5,147 nt of DNA from Planctomycetota bacterium (GTDB taxonomy: Bacteria > Planctomycetota > Phycisphaerae > UBA1845 > PWPN01), in NCBI GenBank assembly GCA_020346805.1, contig CP070790.1, forward strand, positions 2,414,907 through 2,420,053, in the 5' to 3' direction. The position numbers were made by a program, and so were the translations under genes. Shown piece by piece: positions 1-5,147 of this stretch. How positions within the stretch are numbered: position 1 is the first letter of the stretch; every line of letters begins with the position of its first letter. The notes beneath the pieces were generated by a model, which saw nothing but the letters and a program-made list of their open reading frames with translations, searched no databases and was not told where the DNA came from.

Positions 1-251
1 ACATCTACAACAACGACGGCAGCGGCAGCGTCGATTTCAATAATTCGGTAGCCGCCATCGATTATCGCCGCGGCCGATTTCATTACTGCTACCAATCGCA
101 GGCCTTCAACGACGGTACCTGTGTCAAATGGGCGGTGCGGGCCGAATCGGCTTCGGGTGTCGAGGAGGATAACGAAACTATTGTCTTTGCCTGGGCGGAT
201 GCGACGGCCCCGCCCATTAATCCCCAGGTGGTGATAAGTACGGATACATAG
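1..251 (+). CDS. C-terminal fragment of a fibronectin-III-like protein
   Basis: An open frame enters from the left edge (first full codon at 3) and ends at the TAG at 249-251, giving the last 82 residues. It starts IYNNDGSGSVDFNN and contains a segment WAVRAESASGVEEDNETI (about residues 43-60) followed by ATAPPINP. The pattern of alternating hydrophobic residues, a (W/Y)-x-V-R-A strand, a Gly-Val-Glu-Glu turn, another strand and a proline-rich linker is typical of the end of a fibronectin type III beta-sandwich domain. Such domains occur in extracellular enzymes, surface proteins and phage tail or fibre proteins, and the fragment is too short to choose between them. No membrane anchor, sorting signal or PEP-CTERM motif is seen at the C-terminus. 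The next gene is 250 bases away. Coding status is well supported by the frame and composition; the domain assignment is by pattern only. Confidence 0.68.
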   Translation, partial: IYNNDGSGSVDFNNSVAAIDYRRGRFHYCYQSQAFNDGTCVKWAVRAESASGVEEDNETIVFAWADATAPPINPQVVISTDT

Positions 252-317
252 TTAACCAAGAGGCACTATGGAGAAACCAGGAAAAATTCAAAATGTTGAG
301 TTCGCCGTGGTGAACGA

Positions 318-336
318 AATCCGCCTTTGGCGGATT
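318..336. repeat. Perfect 8-bp inverted repeat with TTT loop
   Basis: The sequence AATCCGCCTTTGGCGGATT forms an 8-bp perfect stem with a three-base loop. It lies 66 bases after the stop of the upstream gene. No T-run follows it on the + strand (the next bases are GAAAGG), so it is not a standard terminator in that direction; on the - strand it is followed by a weak TTCGTTC. Short CCGCC/GGCGG stems of this kind are often dispersed in bacterial genomes. It directly precedes the heptamer array at 340-374 and may belong to the same repeat unit. Confidence 0.75.
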
Positions 337-339
337 GAA

Positions 340-374
340 AGGCATGAGGTCGGAGGCTGTAGGCCGTAGGCGCC
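340..374 (+). repeat. Tandem heptamer array A (5 x AGGnnnn)
   Basis: Five consecutive seven-base units each begin with AGG: AGGCATG, AGGTCGG, AGGCTGT, AGGCCGT and AGGCGCC. Four of the five begin AGGC. The array begins three bases after the hairpin at 318-336 and is separated by 16 bases from a second heptamer array of the opposite sense. Degenerate heptamer arrays of this general type (short tandemly repeated repetitive sequences) are known from other bacteria, for example heterocystous cyanobacteria; the likeness here is in architecture, not proven homology. Confidence 0.65.
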
Positions 375-390
375 CTGACTACTATCCTTT

Positions 391-425
391 GTCTCCTGCC
401 TCCTGAATTCTGACTCCTGTCTCCT
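391..425 (-). repeat. Tandem heptamer array B (5 x GNCTCCT)
   Basis: Five consecutive seven-base units are GTCTCCT, GCCTCCT, GAATTCT, GACTCCT and GTCTCCT. On the - strand the consensus reads AGGAGNC, so its units again begin with AGG, opposite in orientation to array A. The first and fifth copies are identical; the third deviates and carries a GAATTC palindrome. A pyrimidine tract ending in seven T residues (430-436) follows. GGAGGC at 352-357 in array A can pair with GCCTCC at 398-403 here. Confidence 0.75.
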
Positions 426-501
426 TCTCTTTTTTTGTGTCTTGATGGTTAATGATAAACCGATGCATGGCATGCTGTATATGAAATGATTGGGGAAACT
501 C

Positions 502-855
502 ATGATTCGATCGCTTAAAAATCTGCAACGGGATCAGGCCGAGATCATGTCTTCATTTCGCCAGGAGCAAACCCCGCCCGATTCCGTGGCCCTGCTTCCC
601 CGCCCCGGCGGCTCGACCGCCATATCCGTCTTCGGTAGGATCACCCAGGTGATATCCTCCGATCCGGATTACGGGCCCCACCTGATGGTAAAACGCCAGC
701 AATGGACCGGCACCCCGCCGACCGCTTCCGATTCCTCCGTGCCCGCCGTCCGCTGCTACCCCACCCCCAACCATACGGTCACTGACTATTTGGTTGACGA
801 CTACGTACTCATCCTGACCGCCAACGGAGCCATGGTGGCCCAGCGGCTATTATAA
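502..855 (+). CDS. Hypothetical 117-residue protein
   Basis: I chose the ATG at 502 because GGGGA at 492-496 sits five bases upstream as a plausible Shine-Dalgarno; an in-frame TTG at 490 would add only four residues. The product begins with a basic, probably helical stretch (MIRSLKNLQRDQAEIMSSFRQ), then a Pro/Gly-rich linker, then a segment from about residue 39 (AISVFGRITQVISSDPD) to the C-terminus with short alternating hydrophobic strands (DYLVDDYVLILTANGAMVAQRLL at the end, written here only to mark the region 95-117). There is no signal peptide and no clear membrane span. I do not recognise the family. The C-terminal half could be a small beta-barrel; together with the fibronectin-like gene upstream this might be part of an exported or phage-tail-like set, but that is speculation. 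Coding status is supported by an uninterrupted frame with GC-rich third positions; the overlapping reverse-strand frame at 553-774 looks like its shadow. Confidence 0.6.
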   Translation: MIRSLKNLQRDQAEIMSSFRQEQTPPDSVALLPRPGGSTAISVFGRITQVISSDPDYGPHLMVKRQQWTGTPPTASDSSVPAVRCYPTPNHTVTDYLVDDYVLILTANGAMVAQRLL

Positions 856-1012
856 TTTCATCCTCGATCGGATTATTTGTTAAAAGTTTTGATCAACCGG
901 GTCTGTAGTTACGCGCTTGTCATCCCTCCTTCAAACATGGTGATTCCATAATATATAGGATATATGGTATGGTGATTGATTGTGGGGAATGGCGTTGACT
1001 TTCGGATGATGA

Positions 1013-3442
1013 TTGGTGAGCGAATATTCCCTTGAATTTGAGGCCCCGGATTTGGCGGGCTGGATTTGGGTGGCGGTCATCCTGCTGGCCGTCACCGAAG
1101 GGGTGCGCTATGTGATTGTTGGTCGGCGGCCGGCCAAAAGGGGCCCGCGAGCCATCATGGTAGCCATCGTGGCTGCGGTAATCGCCGCATTGAAAGTCAG
1201 GGGTTGGCTCCACCTCGATGCCTCCAGCCATGTCTGGGCCTGCTGCTGGCTGGCGGTATTCGGCATAGCCTGGCTGGTCCGTTCCTATCGGCAGACCACC
1301 CGCCAGATAAAACATTCCACCCGGTTGATGCTCCTGACCCTGCGACTGGCGGTGGGGGTGGTGGTGATCCTGATGCTGATGCGGCCGGTGCTTAAATCGA
1401 CCAGCGAAAGGACCGAGCAGGCGGTACTGGGATTGCTCCTGGACAACTCCCGCTCCATGACCCTCAAAGATGTAATCGTCGAAGATGATAAACAAAAAGA
1501 AAAACCTGTCGCCCGCATGGAAGCGGTACGCAAGGCGGTGAGTAATAATCGAGATCTTTTGGTTCGGCTGCAAGACGATCTCGATATCAGATGGTTTACC
1601 TTTGCCGGCGATATACAGCGGGCAAAAAAATGGTCTTTTAAAGCCGACGGTACCTCAACCGCCCTGCTTGATGCCGTCGACGGCGGGCATGAATTATTAG
1701 CCGCCGAATCCGCTCAATCCGCCGGCTTGATCGTGATCTCCGATGGGCGGGATAATTCCTCAAAAACAAGCGATCCGCTGGCCATCGGCGAAAAACTAGC
1801 CGCCGCCGGTTTCCCTGTATATGCCGTCGGCGTGGGCAGTGAAATGCCTATCGGCCAAACCCGCAGCCTGCAGGCCCGCCGATTGGATTGTGCTACCCGG
1901 ATCTCGGTGTTGAATCGCCTGGACATCCGCGCCGAATTTTTTGCCGCCGGTTTGGCCGACAACATCGTGGAAGTGGAATTGTTATATGACGACGAGCTCA
2001 TCGAGCGACAAGAACTTATTCCCCGCCAATCACGTGAGTTGCTTCAGTTGGACCTGACCCACACCCCAATCGATCGAGGTCTTCATCGTCTGGTCGTCCG
2101 GGCTGCGGCAGCGGATATCGCCGGCCCACAAAGTAAGGTTGCCTTGACCCAGTACATACGGGTCATCGACGACAAGATTCGCGTACTCTATCTGGATCGG
2201 CCGCGTTATGAACGGTCGGCCATCGTCCGGGCCTTGGAGTCGGCCAAGGAACTGCAGCTCACCAAGGTGGATCTGAATCTTCCTGCCGGCGCGGATTCTG
2301 CTTCATTGTTGCCTCAACAAGATACCGACTGGCGGCCTTATCATGTGATTTTGATCGGCGATATAGACCGTGAAGCCTTTTCTGATACCGCCCTGACTAC
2401 AATTTACGATCTGGTCATGGATCACGGTCGGGGCCTGGCCATGCTGGGCGGGCTGCGAACCCTGGGCAGCGGAAAGTATAACGATACCAGGTTGGCCGAC
2501 GTTTTGCCCGTCGATCTGTCGGCCATAGGTCATTGGCCGGAACCCTTGCAGCTCGAATTAACCGAGCAGGGCCGGGAACATCCAATTTGTCAAATAGGTC
2601 CCGATGCATCCGTGACTCCGGTCACTTGGAAAAGATTGCCCCCCTTTGCCGGTGCCAGCAGATTGGGTAATGTGAAACCGGCCGCTCAAGTGCTTTTGCG
2701 TTCGTTGAAAGGTGAACCGCTGCTGGTGGTACAGGAAACCGGCAAGGGCCGGTCGGCAGCGGTCGCTTTCGATTCCACTTGGCAGTGGTCGTTGGTGGAC
2801 GACAAAGGGCGGGATGCCCAGCGGCGATTCTGGCGGCAGCTTGTTTTCTACCTGGCCAATTGGCAGGCTGACGTCTGGGTTACCACCGACAAGTCCAGAT
2901 ATGACTTGACAAAATTGCACACCGGCGATCAACAGGTGACGGTCAAAGCGGGATGCAGGGATCTCAAAGGCGAAACCTCGCTGGATGAAGTAAACATGAC
3001 CGGTAAACTTGTTAGACCGGATGGCATATCACAAAAAATCGAATGGTTGAAAAAACAGGATTTACTCGAAGCGAAATTGATGATCGAGAAGGCCGGACAA
3101 TACGGCATCGAAGTTGAAGCCCGAAAAGGAGGCCGAATTATGGGCCGGGCCGAAACCGCCTTTGTGGCCGAATCCGTTGACCTTGAAATGCTCGAGCCCG
3201 TCGCTGACCTGGAGTCCCTGAAACAGATGGCCGTACGCACCCGGCAAGTCGGAGGCGAATATGTACCCCTTAAGCAATTTGCCGATCTGCTCCAAAGAAT
3301 TGATGCGGCAGGATACACAACCCGCATAACCCATACCCAACGAACACGACTGATAGAGGATTTCCCCTGGCGTTGGTTCGCCCTGATCCTCATCCTGATA
3401 TCTATCGAATGGATCGTGCGCAAACGAATGGGACTTATATAA
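1013..3442 (+). CDS. VWA / pseudo-glutamine-amidotransferase membrane protein
   Basis: This 809-residue protein is probably anchored in the cytoplasmic membrane. Hydrophobic segments lie at about 14-36, 47-62, 73-89 and 106-123. A von Willebrand factor A domain spans about 137-275 and keeps the MIDAS metal site: D144-x-S146-x-S148 in LLLDNSRSM, a threonine in GTSTALLDA (T214 or T216) and D244 in VISDGRDN. A beta-rich stretch follows (about 280-385), then a class-I glutamine-amidotransferase-like domain from about 388 (IRVLYLDRPRYERSAIVRAL), with GLAMLGGLRTLGSGKY at 474-489 where a catalytic enzyme would have its cysteine elbow. No cysteine is there, so amidotransferase activity is unlikely. 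A last membrane segment (788-802) and RKRMGLI close the protein. Family knowledge: such proteins often accompany MoxR-type AAA+ ATPases and DUF58 proteins and are thought to act in complex assembly or envelope stress; neither partner is seen here. The frame opens directly after a TGA at 1010-1012; TTG 1013 or GTG 1016 are the possible starts, with a weak GGA upstream. Confidence 0.93.
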   Translation: MVSEYSLEFEAPDLAGWIWVAVILLAVTEGVRYVIVGRRPAKRGPRAIMVAIVAAVIAALKVRGWLHLDASSHVWACCWLAVFGIAWLVRSYRQTTRQIKHSTRLMLLTLRLAVGVVVILMLMRPVLKSTSERTEQAVLGLLLDNSRSMTLKDVIVEDDKQKEKPVARMEAVRKAVSNNRDLLVRLQDDLDIRWFTFAGDIQRAKKWSFKADGTSTALLDAVDGGHELLAAESAQSAGLIVISDGRDNSSKTSDPLAIGEKLAAAGFPVYAVGVGSEMPIGQTRSLQARRLDCATRISVLNRLDIRAEFFAAGLADNIVEVELLYDDELIERQELIPRQSRELLQLDLTHTPIDRGLHRLVVRAAAADIAGPQSKVALTQYIRVIDDKIRVLYLDRPRYERSAIVRALESAKELQLTKVDLNLPAGADSASLLPQQDTDWRPYHVILIGDIDREAFSDTALTTIYDLVMDHGRGLAMLGGLRTLGSGKYNDTRLADVLPVDLSAIGHWPEPLQLELTEQGREHPICQIGPDASVTPVTWKRLPPFAGASRLGNVKPAAQVLLRSLKGEPLLVVQETGKGRSAAVAFDSTWQWSLVDDKGRDAQRRFWRQLVFYLANWQADVWVTTDKSRYDLTKLHTGDQQVTVKAGCRDLKGETSLDEVNMTGKLVRPDGISQKIEWLKKQDLLEAKLMIEKAGQYGIEVEARKGGRIMGRAETAFVAESVDLEMLEPVADLESLKQMAVRTRQVGGEYVPLKQFADLLQRIDAAGYTTRITHTQRTRLIEDFPWRWFALILILISIEWIVRKRMGLI

Positions 3443-3584
3443 AAGCTGCCGACCTCATCGTCGCAGGTCGCGAACAGGAAAGAAGACACTATTTAGAAGA
3501 AACAAAGCAATACTAGACGAAGGTCCGTAAAATGTCCCCCGGAGGTTGGAAATTAGTGGAAAACAACTTCAGTATCTGCATGCC

Positions 3585-3614
3585 TTTATGGTTAAACCCA
3601 TAAAAAGCTATAAT
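3585..3614 (+). promoter_or_regulatory. Candidate sigma-70-type promoter of the response-regulator gene
   Basis: A perfect TATAAT lies at 3609-3614 in the 299-base gap upstream of the response regulator. The best -35 candidate at 18-base spacing is TTTATG (3585-3590), a weak match to TTGACA. Transcription would start near 3621 and give a leader of about 120 bases. The -10 match is seen in the sequence; its use as a promoter is inferred, and the poor -35 suggests an activator or another sigma factor if it is real. Confidence 0.4.
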
Positions 3615-3696
3615 ATGATGGGGGAGATACCCGATAGGCGAGATTGCCTGGCAAGCCCGTTGCAATGTTACTGCACGACGTCTATACTTATTTATA

Positions 3697-3714
3697 AAGG
3701 GAAGAAAGGGAAGA
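3697..3714 (+). repeat. Exact tandem 9-bp duplication AAGGGAAGA
   Basis: Two perfect, adjacent copies of AAGGGAAGA lie 28-45 bases upstream of the response-regulator start codon. The purine-rich copies resemble ribosome-binding sequences but are too far from the ATG to serve it. Either copy could pair with TTCCC at 3724-3728, next to the true Shine-Dalgarno, giving two alternative hairpins. A regulatory role is inferred only. Confidence 0.6.
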
Positions 3715-3728
3715 GCTGGTAAATTCCC

Positions 3729-3733
3729 GGAGG
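3729..3733 (+). promoter_or_regulatory. Strong Shine-Dalgarno site (GGAGG)
   Basis: GGAGG ends eight bases before the ATG at 3742 and fixes the start of the response-regulator gene. It is the clearest ribosome-binding site in the window. The octamer CCCGGAGG that includes it (3726-3733) recurs exactly at 3538-3545 further up in the leader region. Confidence 0.85.
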
Positions 3734-3741
3734 ATATATTT

Positions 3742-4131
3742 ATGGCCGAACCTTATGATGGTAAATCTATACTTATTGTCGATGACGAAGAGGACACACT
3801 GACCGCTATTGAGGAAACATTCAAGGATAGCGGCGCGGAAATCTACAAAGCAACCAACGGCGACCAGGCGGTCGAAATAGCTTTGGACAAAAATCCCGAT
3901 CTGTTGATCCTCGATGCCATGTTACCCAAGCGCAGCGGATTTCTGGTATTGGAAAAACTCAAGGCCAAAAAGCCGCGGGGCAGCAAGCCTTACGTCATTA
4001 TGATCACCGCCAACACAGGCAAGCGGCATCAGGTTTGGGCGGAAAGCCTTGGGGCCGAAGATTACATCAATAAGCCGTTCCGCATGAATCGCCTGGTTGA
4101 ATCCGCAGAAAAACTGCTGGCCAAAGACTGA
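3742..4131 (+). CDS. Single-domain CheY-like response regulator
   Basis: The 129-residue product is one receiver domain without an output domain. All key residues are present: the acidic pair D14-D15 in ILIVDDEED, the phosphoacceptor D58 in LLILDAMLP, the switch T89 in MITANTG, and K111 in YINKPF. It should accept a phosphoryl group from a histidine kinase and signal by protein-protein contact, as CheY, DivK or Spo0F do, in the cytoplasm. No kinase, phosphotransfer protein or chemotaxis gene lies in the window, so its partner is unknown. The start is set by GGAGG eight bases upstream. The loop between helix 3 and strand 4 is rich in Lys (EKLKAKKPRGSKPY), which is a little longer than in CheY. 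The gene stands alone, 299 bases after the VWA gene and 149 before the DUF362 gene, and appears to have its own promoter. Confidence 0.96.
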   Translation: MAEPYDGKSILIVDDEEDTLTAIEETFKDSGAEIYKATNGDQAVEIALDKNPDLLILDAMLPKRSGFLVLEKLKAKKPRGSKPYVIMITANTGKRHQVWAESLGAEDYINKPFRMNRLVESAEKLLAKD

Positions 4132-4245
4132 TTCTCATTCCCAAGGTCACTTCGTGGATTAGGGCTGATTTGTACTTGGTGTTGAATAGAGTGTGTCGGA
4201 ATTTACGCAGCAGACAATATGCGCCCCTTGATGGCACTGCTTAGG

Positions 4246-4274
4246 TTGCCGATCCATATTGACATCCATACAAT
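4246..4274 (+). promoter_or_regulatory. Candidate promoter giving a leaderless DUF362 mRNA
   Basis: TTGCCG (4246-4251, four of six matches to TTGACA) is followed by a 17-base spacer and TACAAT (4269-4274, five of six matches to TATAAT). The ATG of the next gene begins seven positions after the last base of the -10 box, just where transcription would be expected to start. No Shine-Dalgarno is seen upstream of that ATG. The two facts together suggest a leaderless transcript; the promoter itself is a prediction. Confidence 0.42.
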
Positions 4275-4280
4275 GCGGCA

Positions 4281-5147
4281 ATGAGCCGATCGAAAGTAGC
4301 CATCGTTCGAACCAAACCCGCAACCGTCCTGGCCGACTACCATCGGGTTATGAATCTGGCCGGCTATCAAGAGGTGCTGGATCCCCAGGCGGATACCGCG
4401 TTGAAGATAAACATATCCTGGCACTTCTTCTATCCCGGTTCCAGCACTCCCCCCTGGCAGCTCGAAGGGGTCATCCAGGCCATGAAACGCGACGGATTCG
4501 ATTCCAACCTCATTCATGCCTGCCATAACCGAACGGTGGTCATCGATGCCCGCCTCGGCGAGCGCGAGAACAAACAGATTAATGTCATCGAGGCCCACGG
4601 CCTGCGTAACATCCATCTCTACCAGGGTCAGGAGTGGATTCACATACGCGATGCCGTTGGCGATCTGACCGGGGAATTCCTCTGCCTCAATCAGGTCTAT
4701 CCCAAAGGATTTTCCATTCCCCAACGTTTAATCGGTGAAAACATCATTCACTTGCCTACCATTAAGACGCATATATTCACCACTACTACCGGGGCCATGA
4801 AAAACGCCTTCGGCGGTCTGTTGAATGAACACCGCCACTGGACCCATCCCGTTATTCACGAGACTTTGGTTGATCTGCTCATGATCCAACAGAAAATTCA
4901 TCCCGGTATATTTGCGGTTATGGACGGGACCTTCGTCGGCGACGGCCCCGGGCCGCGCTGCATGATCCCTCATGTAAAAAATGTCCTGCTGGCCTCGGCC
5001 GACCAGGTGGCCATCGACGCCGTGGCCGCCAAGCTGATGGGATTTGATCCCCTGAAGAATCTGAAATACGTTCGCCTGGCCCACCAGCGGGGGCTGGGCT
5101 GCGGCGATCCCGACCAGATCGAAATCGTCGGCGATCTCGACGCCGCC
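4281..5147 (+). CDS. DUF362 domain protein, N-terminal 289 residues (3' end cut)
   Basis: The frame opens at the ATG at 4281, the first possible start after an in-frame TGA at 4260-4262, and stays open to the right edge. DUF362 (PF04015) signatures appear in order: SKVAIVRTKP at the N-terminus, IHLPTIKTHIFTTTTGAMKN (156-175) followed by AFGGLLN, HPVIHETLVDL (189-199), FAVMDGTFVGDGPGPR (211-226), SADQVAIDAVAAKLMGFDP (239-257) and RGLGCGDPDQIEIVG (270-284). The biochemical role of the family is not settled; some members carry a ferredoxin-type 4Fe-4S domain and a redox or metal role has been suggested. No CxxCxxC cluster is seen in the visible part, where the cysteines are C81, C135, C227 and C274. 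No signal peptide is present, so it is probably cytoplasmic. There is no Shine-Dalgarno at the start, which fits a leaderless message. The link to the response regulator upstream is unknown. Confidence 0.9.
   Translation, partial: MSRSKVAIVRTKPATVLADYHRVMNLAGYQEVLDPQADTALKINISWHFFYPGSSTPPWQLEGVIQAMKRDGFDSNLIHACHNRTVVIDARLGERENKQINVIEAHGLRNIHLYQGQEWIHIRDAVGDLTGEFLCLNQVYPKGFSIPQRLIGENIIHLPTIKTHIFTTTTGAMKNAFGGLLNEHRHWTHPVIHETLVDLLMIQQKIHPGIFAVMDGTFVGDGPGPRCMIPHVKNVLLASADQVAIDAVAAKLMGFDPLKNLKYVRLAHQRGLGCGDPDQIEIVGDLDAA

Larger units (their letters stand above)
3620..3741 (+). promoter_or_regulatory. Possible structured 5' leader of the response-regulator mRNA
   Basis: The stretch between the TATAAT box and the start codon holds several small inverted repeats: GGG/CCC (3622-3624 with 3630-3632), AGGC/GCCT (3636-3639 with 3646-3649, six-base loop), an overlapping TTGCCTGGCAA dyad (3644-3654), and CGT-TGCA/TGCA-CG-ACG (3658-3680, seven-base loop with a two-base bulge). 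GGGAA at 3699-3703 or 3708-3712 can pair with TTCCC at 3724-3728, right beside the ribosome-binding site. I do not recognise a known riboswitch class. Each stem is short, so folding is only a suggestion. The upstream part of the gap (3443-3584) shows a 6-bp inverted repeat, CGACCT/AGGTCG (3450-3470, nine-base loop, no T-run), and a possible 23-codon frame, nothing else. Confidence 0.3.

Noticed and set aside
268..369. A 33-codon frame starting ATG 268 with AAGAGG four bases upstream
   Set aside because: Its second half runs through the hairpin and the heptamer array, the product has no recognisable features, and the spacing of the ribosome site is short. It is more likely chance than a gene.
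288..503. Reverse-strand frame of 71 codons
   Set aside because: It covers the repeat-bearing intergenic region; its composition reflects the heptamers, and it has no convincing ribosome site.
917..952. TTGTCA (917-922) and CATAAT (947-952) as a promoter for the VWA gene
   Set aside because: The spacer is 24 bases, too long for a sigma-70-type promoter, and no better -10 lies at 16-18 bases.
920..1573. Reverse-strand frame of 217 codons overlapping the VWA gene
   Set aside because: It is rich in His, Gln, Gly and Pro, as expected for the complement of a GC-rich coding frame, and lies opposite clear membrane and VWA motifs. It is a shadow.
3450..3470. CGACCT/AGGTCG inverted repeat after the VWA gene as a terminator
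   Set aside because: The stem has only six pairs with a nine-base loop, and the following bases are CGAACAGGAA, with no T-run.
3620..3660. GGGGGAGATACCC resembles part of a TPP riboswitch (GAGAT...ACCC)
   Set aside because: The rest of the TPP consensus, notably the CCTGATC segment and the downstream GCG...GGGA part, is not found.
4259..4264. Perfect TTGACA as a -35 box for the DUF362 gene
   Set aside because: A -10 box at proper spacing would fall inside the coding region (about 4282-4287), and none is there. The TTGCCG/TACAAT pair fits better.
4203..4724. Reverse-strand frame of 173 codons and the reverse frame at 4728-5084
   Set aside because: Both lie opposite the DUF362 frame, whose conserved motifs make the + strand the true coding strand.

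Overview
The window carries five protein-coding genes, all on the + strand: two cut by the window edges (a C-terminal and an N-terminal fragment) and three complete. No tRNA, rRNA, CRISPR array, insertion sequence or convincing rho-independent terminator is visible. Coding GC is moderate to high. The large von Willebrand A / pseudo-glutamine-amidotransferase membrane protein is of a type common in Planctomycetota, where it usually sits beside MoxR and DUF58 genes. Together with the DUF362 protein and the stand-alone receiver, this makes a planctomycete (perhaps Phycisphaerae-like) or related environmental bacterium my best guess. That is inference, not proof.

Left part (1-1012): the C-terminus of a fibronectin-III-like protein ends at 251. 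A 250-base intergenic stretch follows with an unusual arrangement: a perfect 8-bp hairpin, then five tandem heptamers beginning AGG, then five heptamers of the form GNCTCCT, whose complement again begins AGG. Next comes a 117-residue protein of unknown function (502-855) and a 157-base gap.

Centre (1013-3442): an 809-residue protein with four predicted N-terminal membrane segments, a VWA domain with an intact metal-binding (MIDAS) motif, a glutamine-amidotransferase-like domain without the nucleophilic cysteine, and a C-terminal membrane anchor.

Right part (3443-5147): a 299-base leader region with a perfect TATAAT box, small hairpins, a tandem 9-bp repeat and a strong Shine-Dalgarno site precedes a single-domain CheY-like response regulator (3742-4131). 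After 149 bases, a DUF362 protein begins at 4281 and runs off the window. Its start codon lies about where transcription should begin from a good -35/-10 pair, which suggests a leaderless mRNA.

The gaps of 149-299 bases argue against one tight operon. I see no clear evidence that the five genes form one system. The features most worth following up are the paired heptamer arrays, the response-regulator leader, the possible leaderless promoter, and the VWA protein lying apart from its usual partners.
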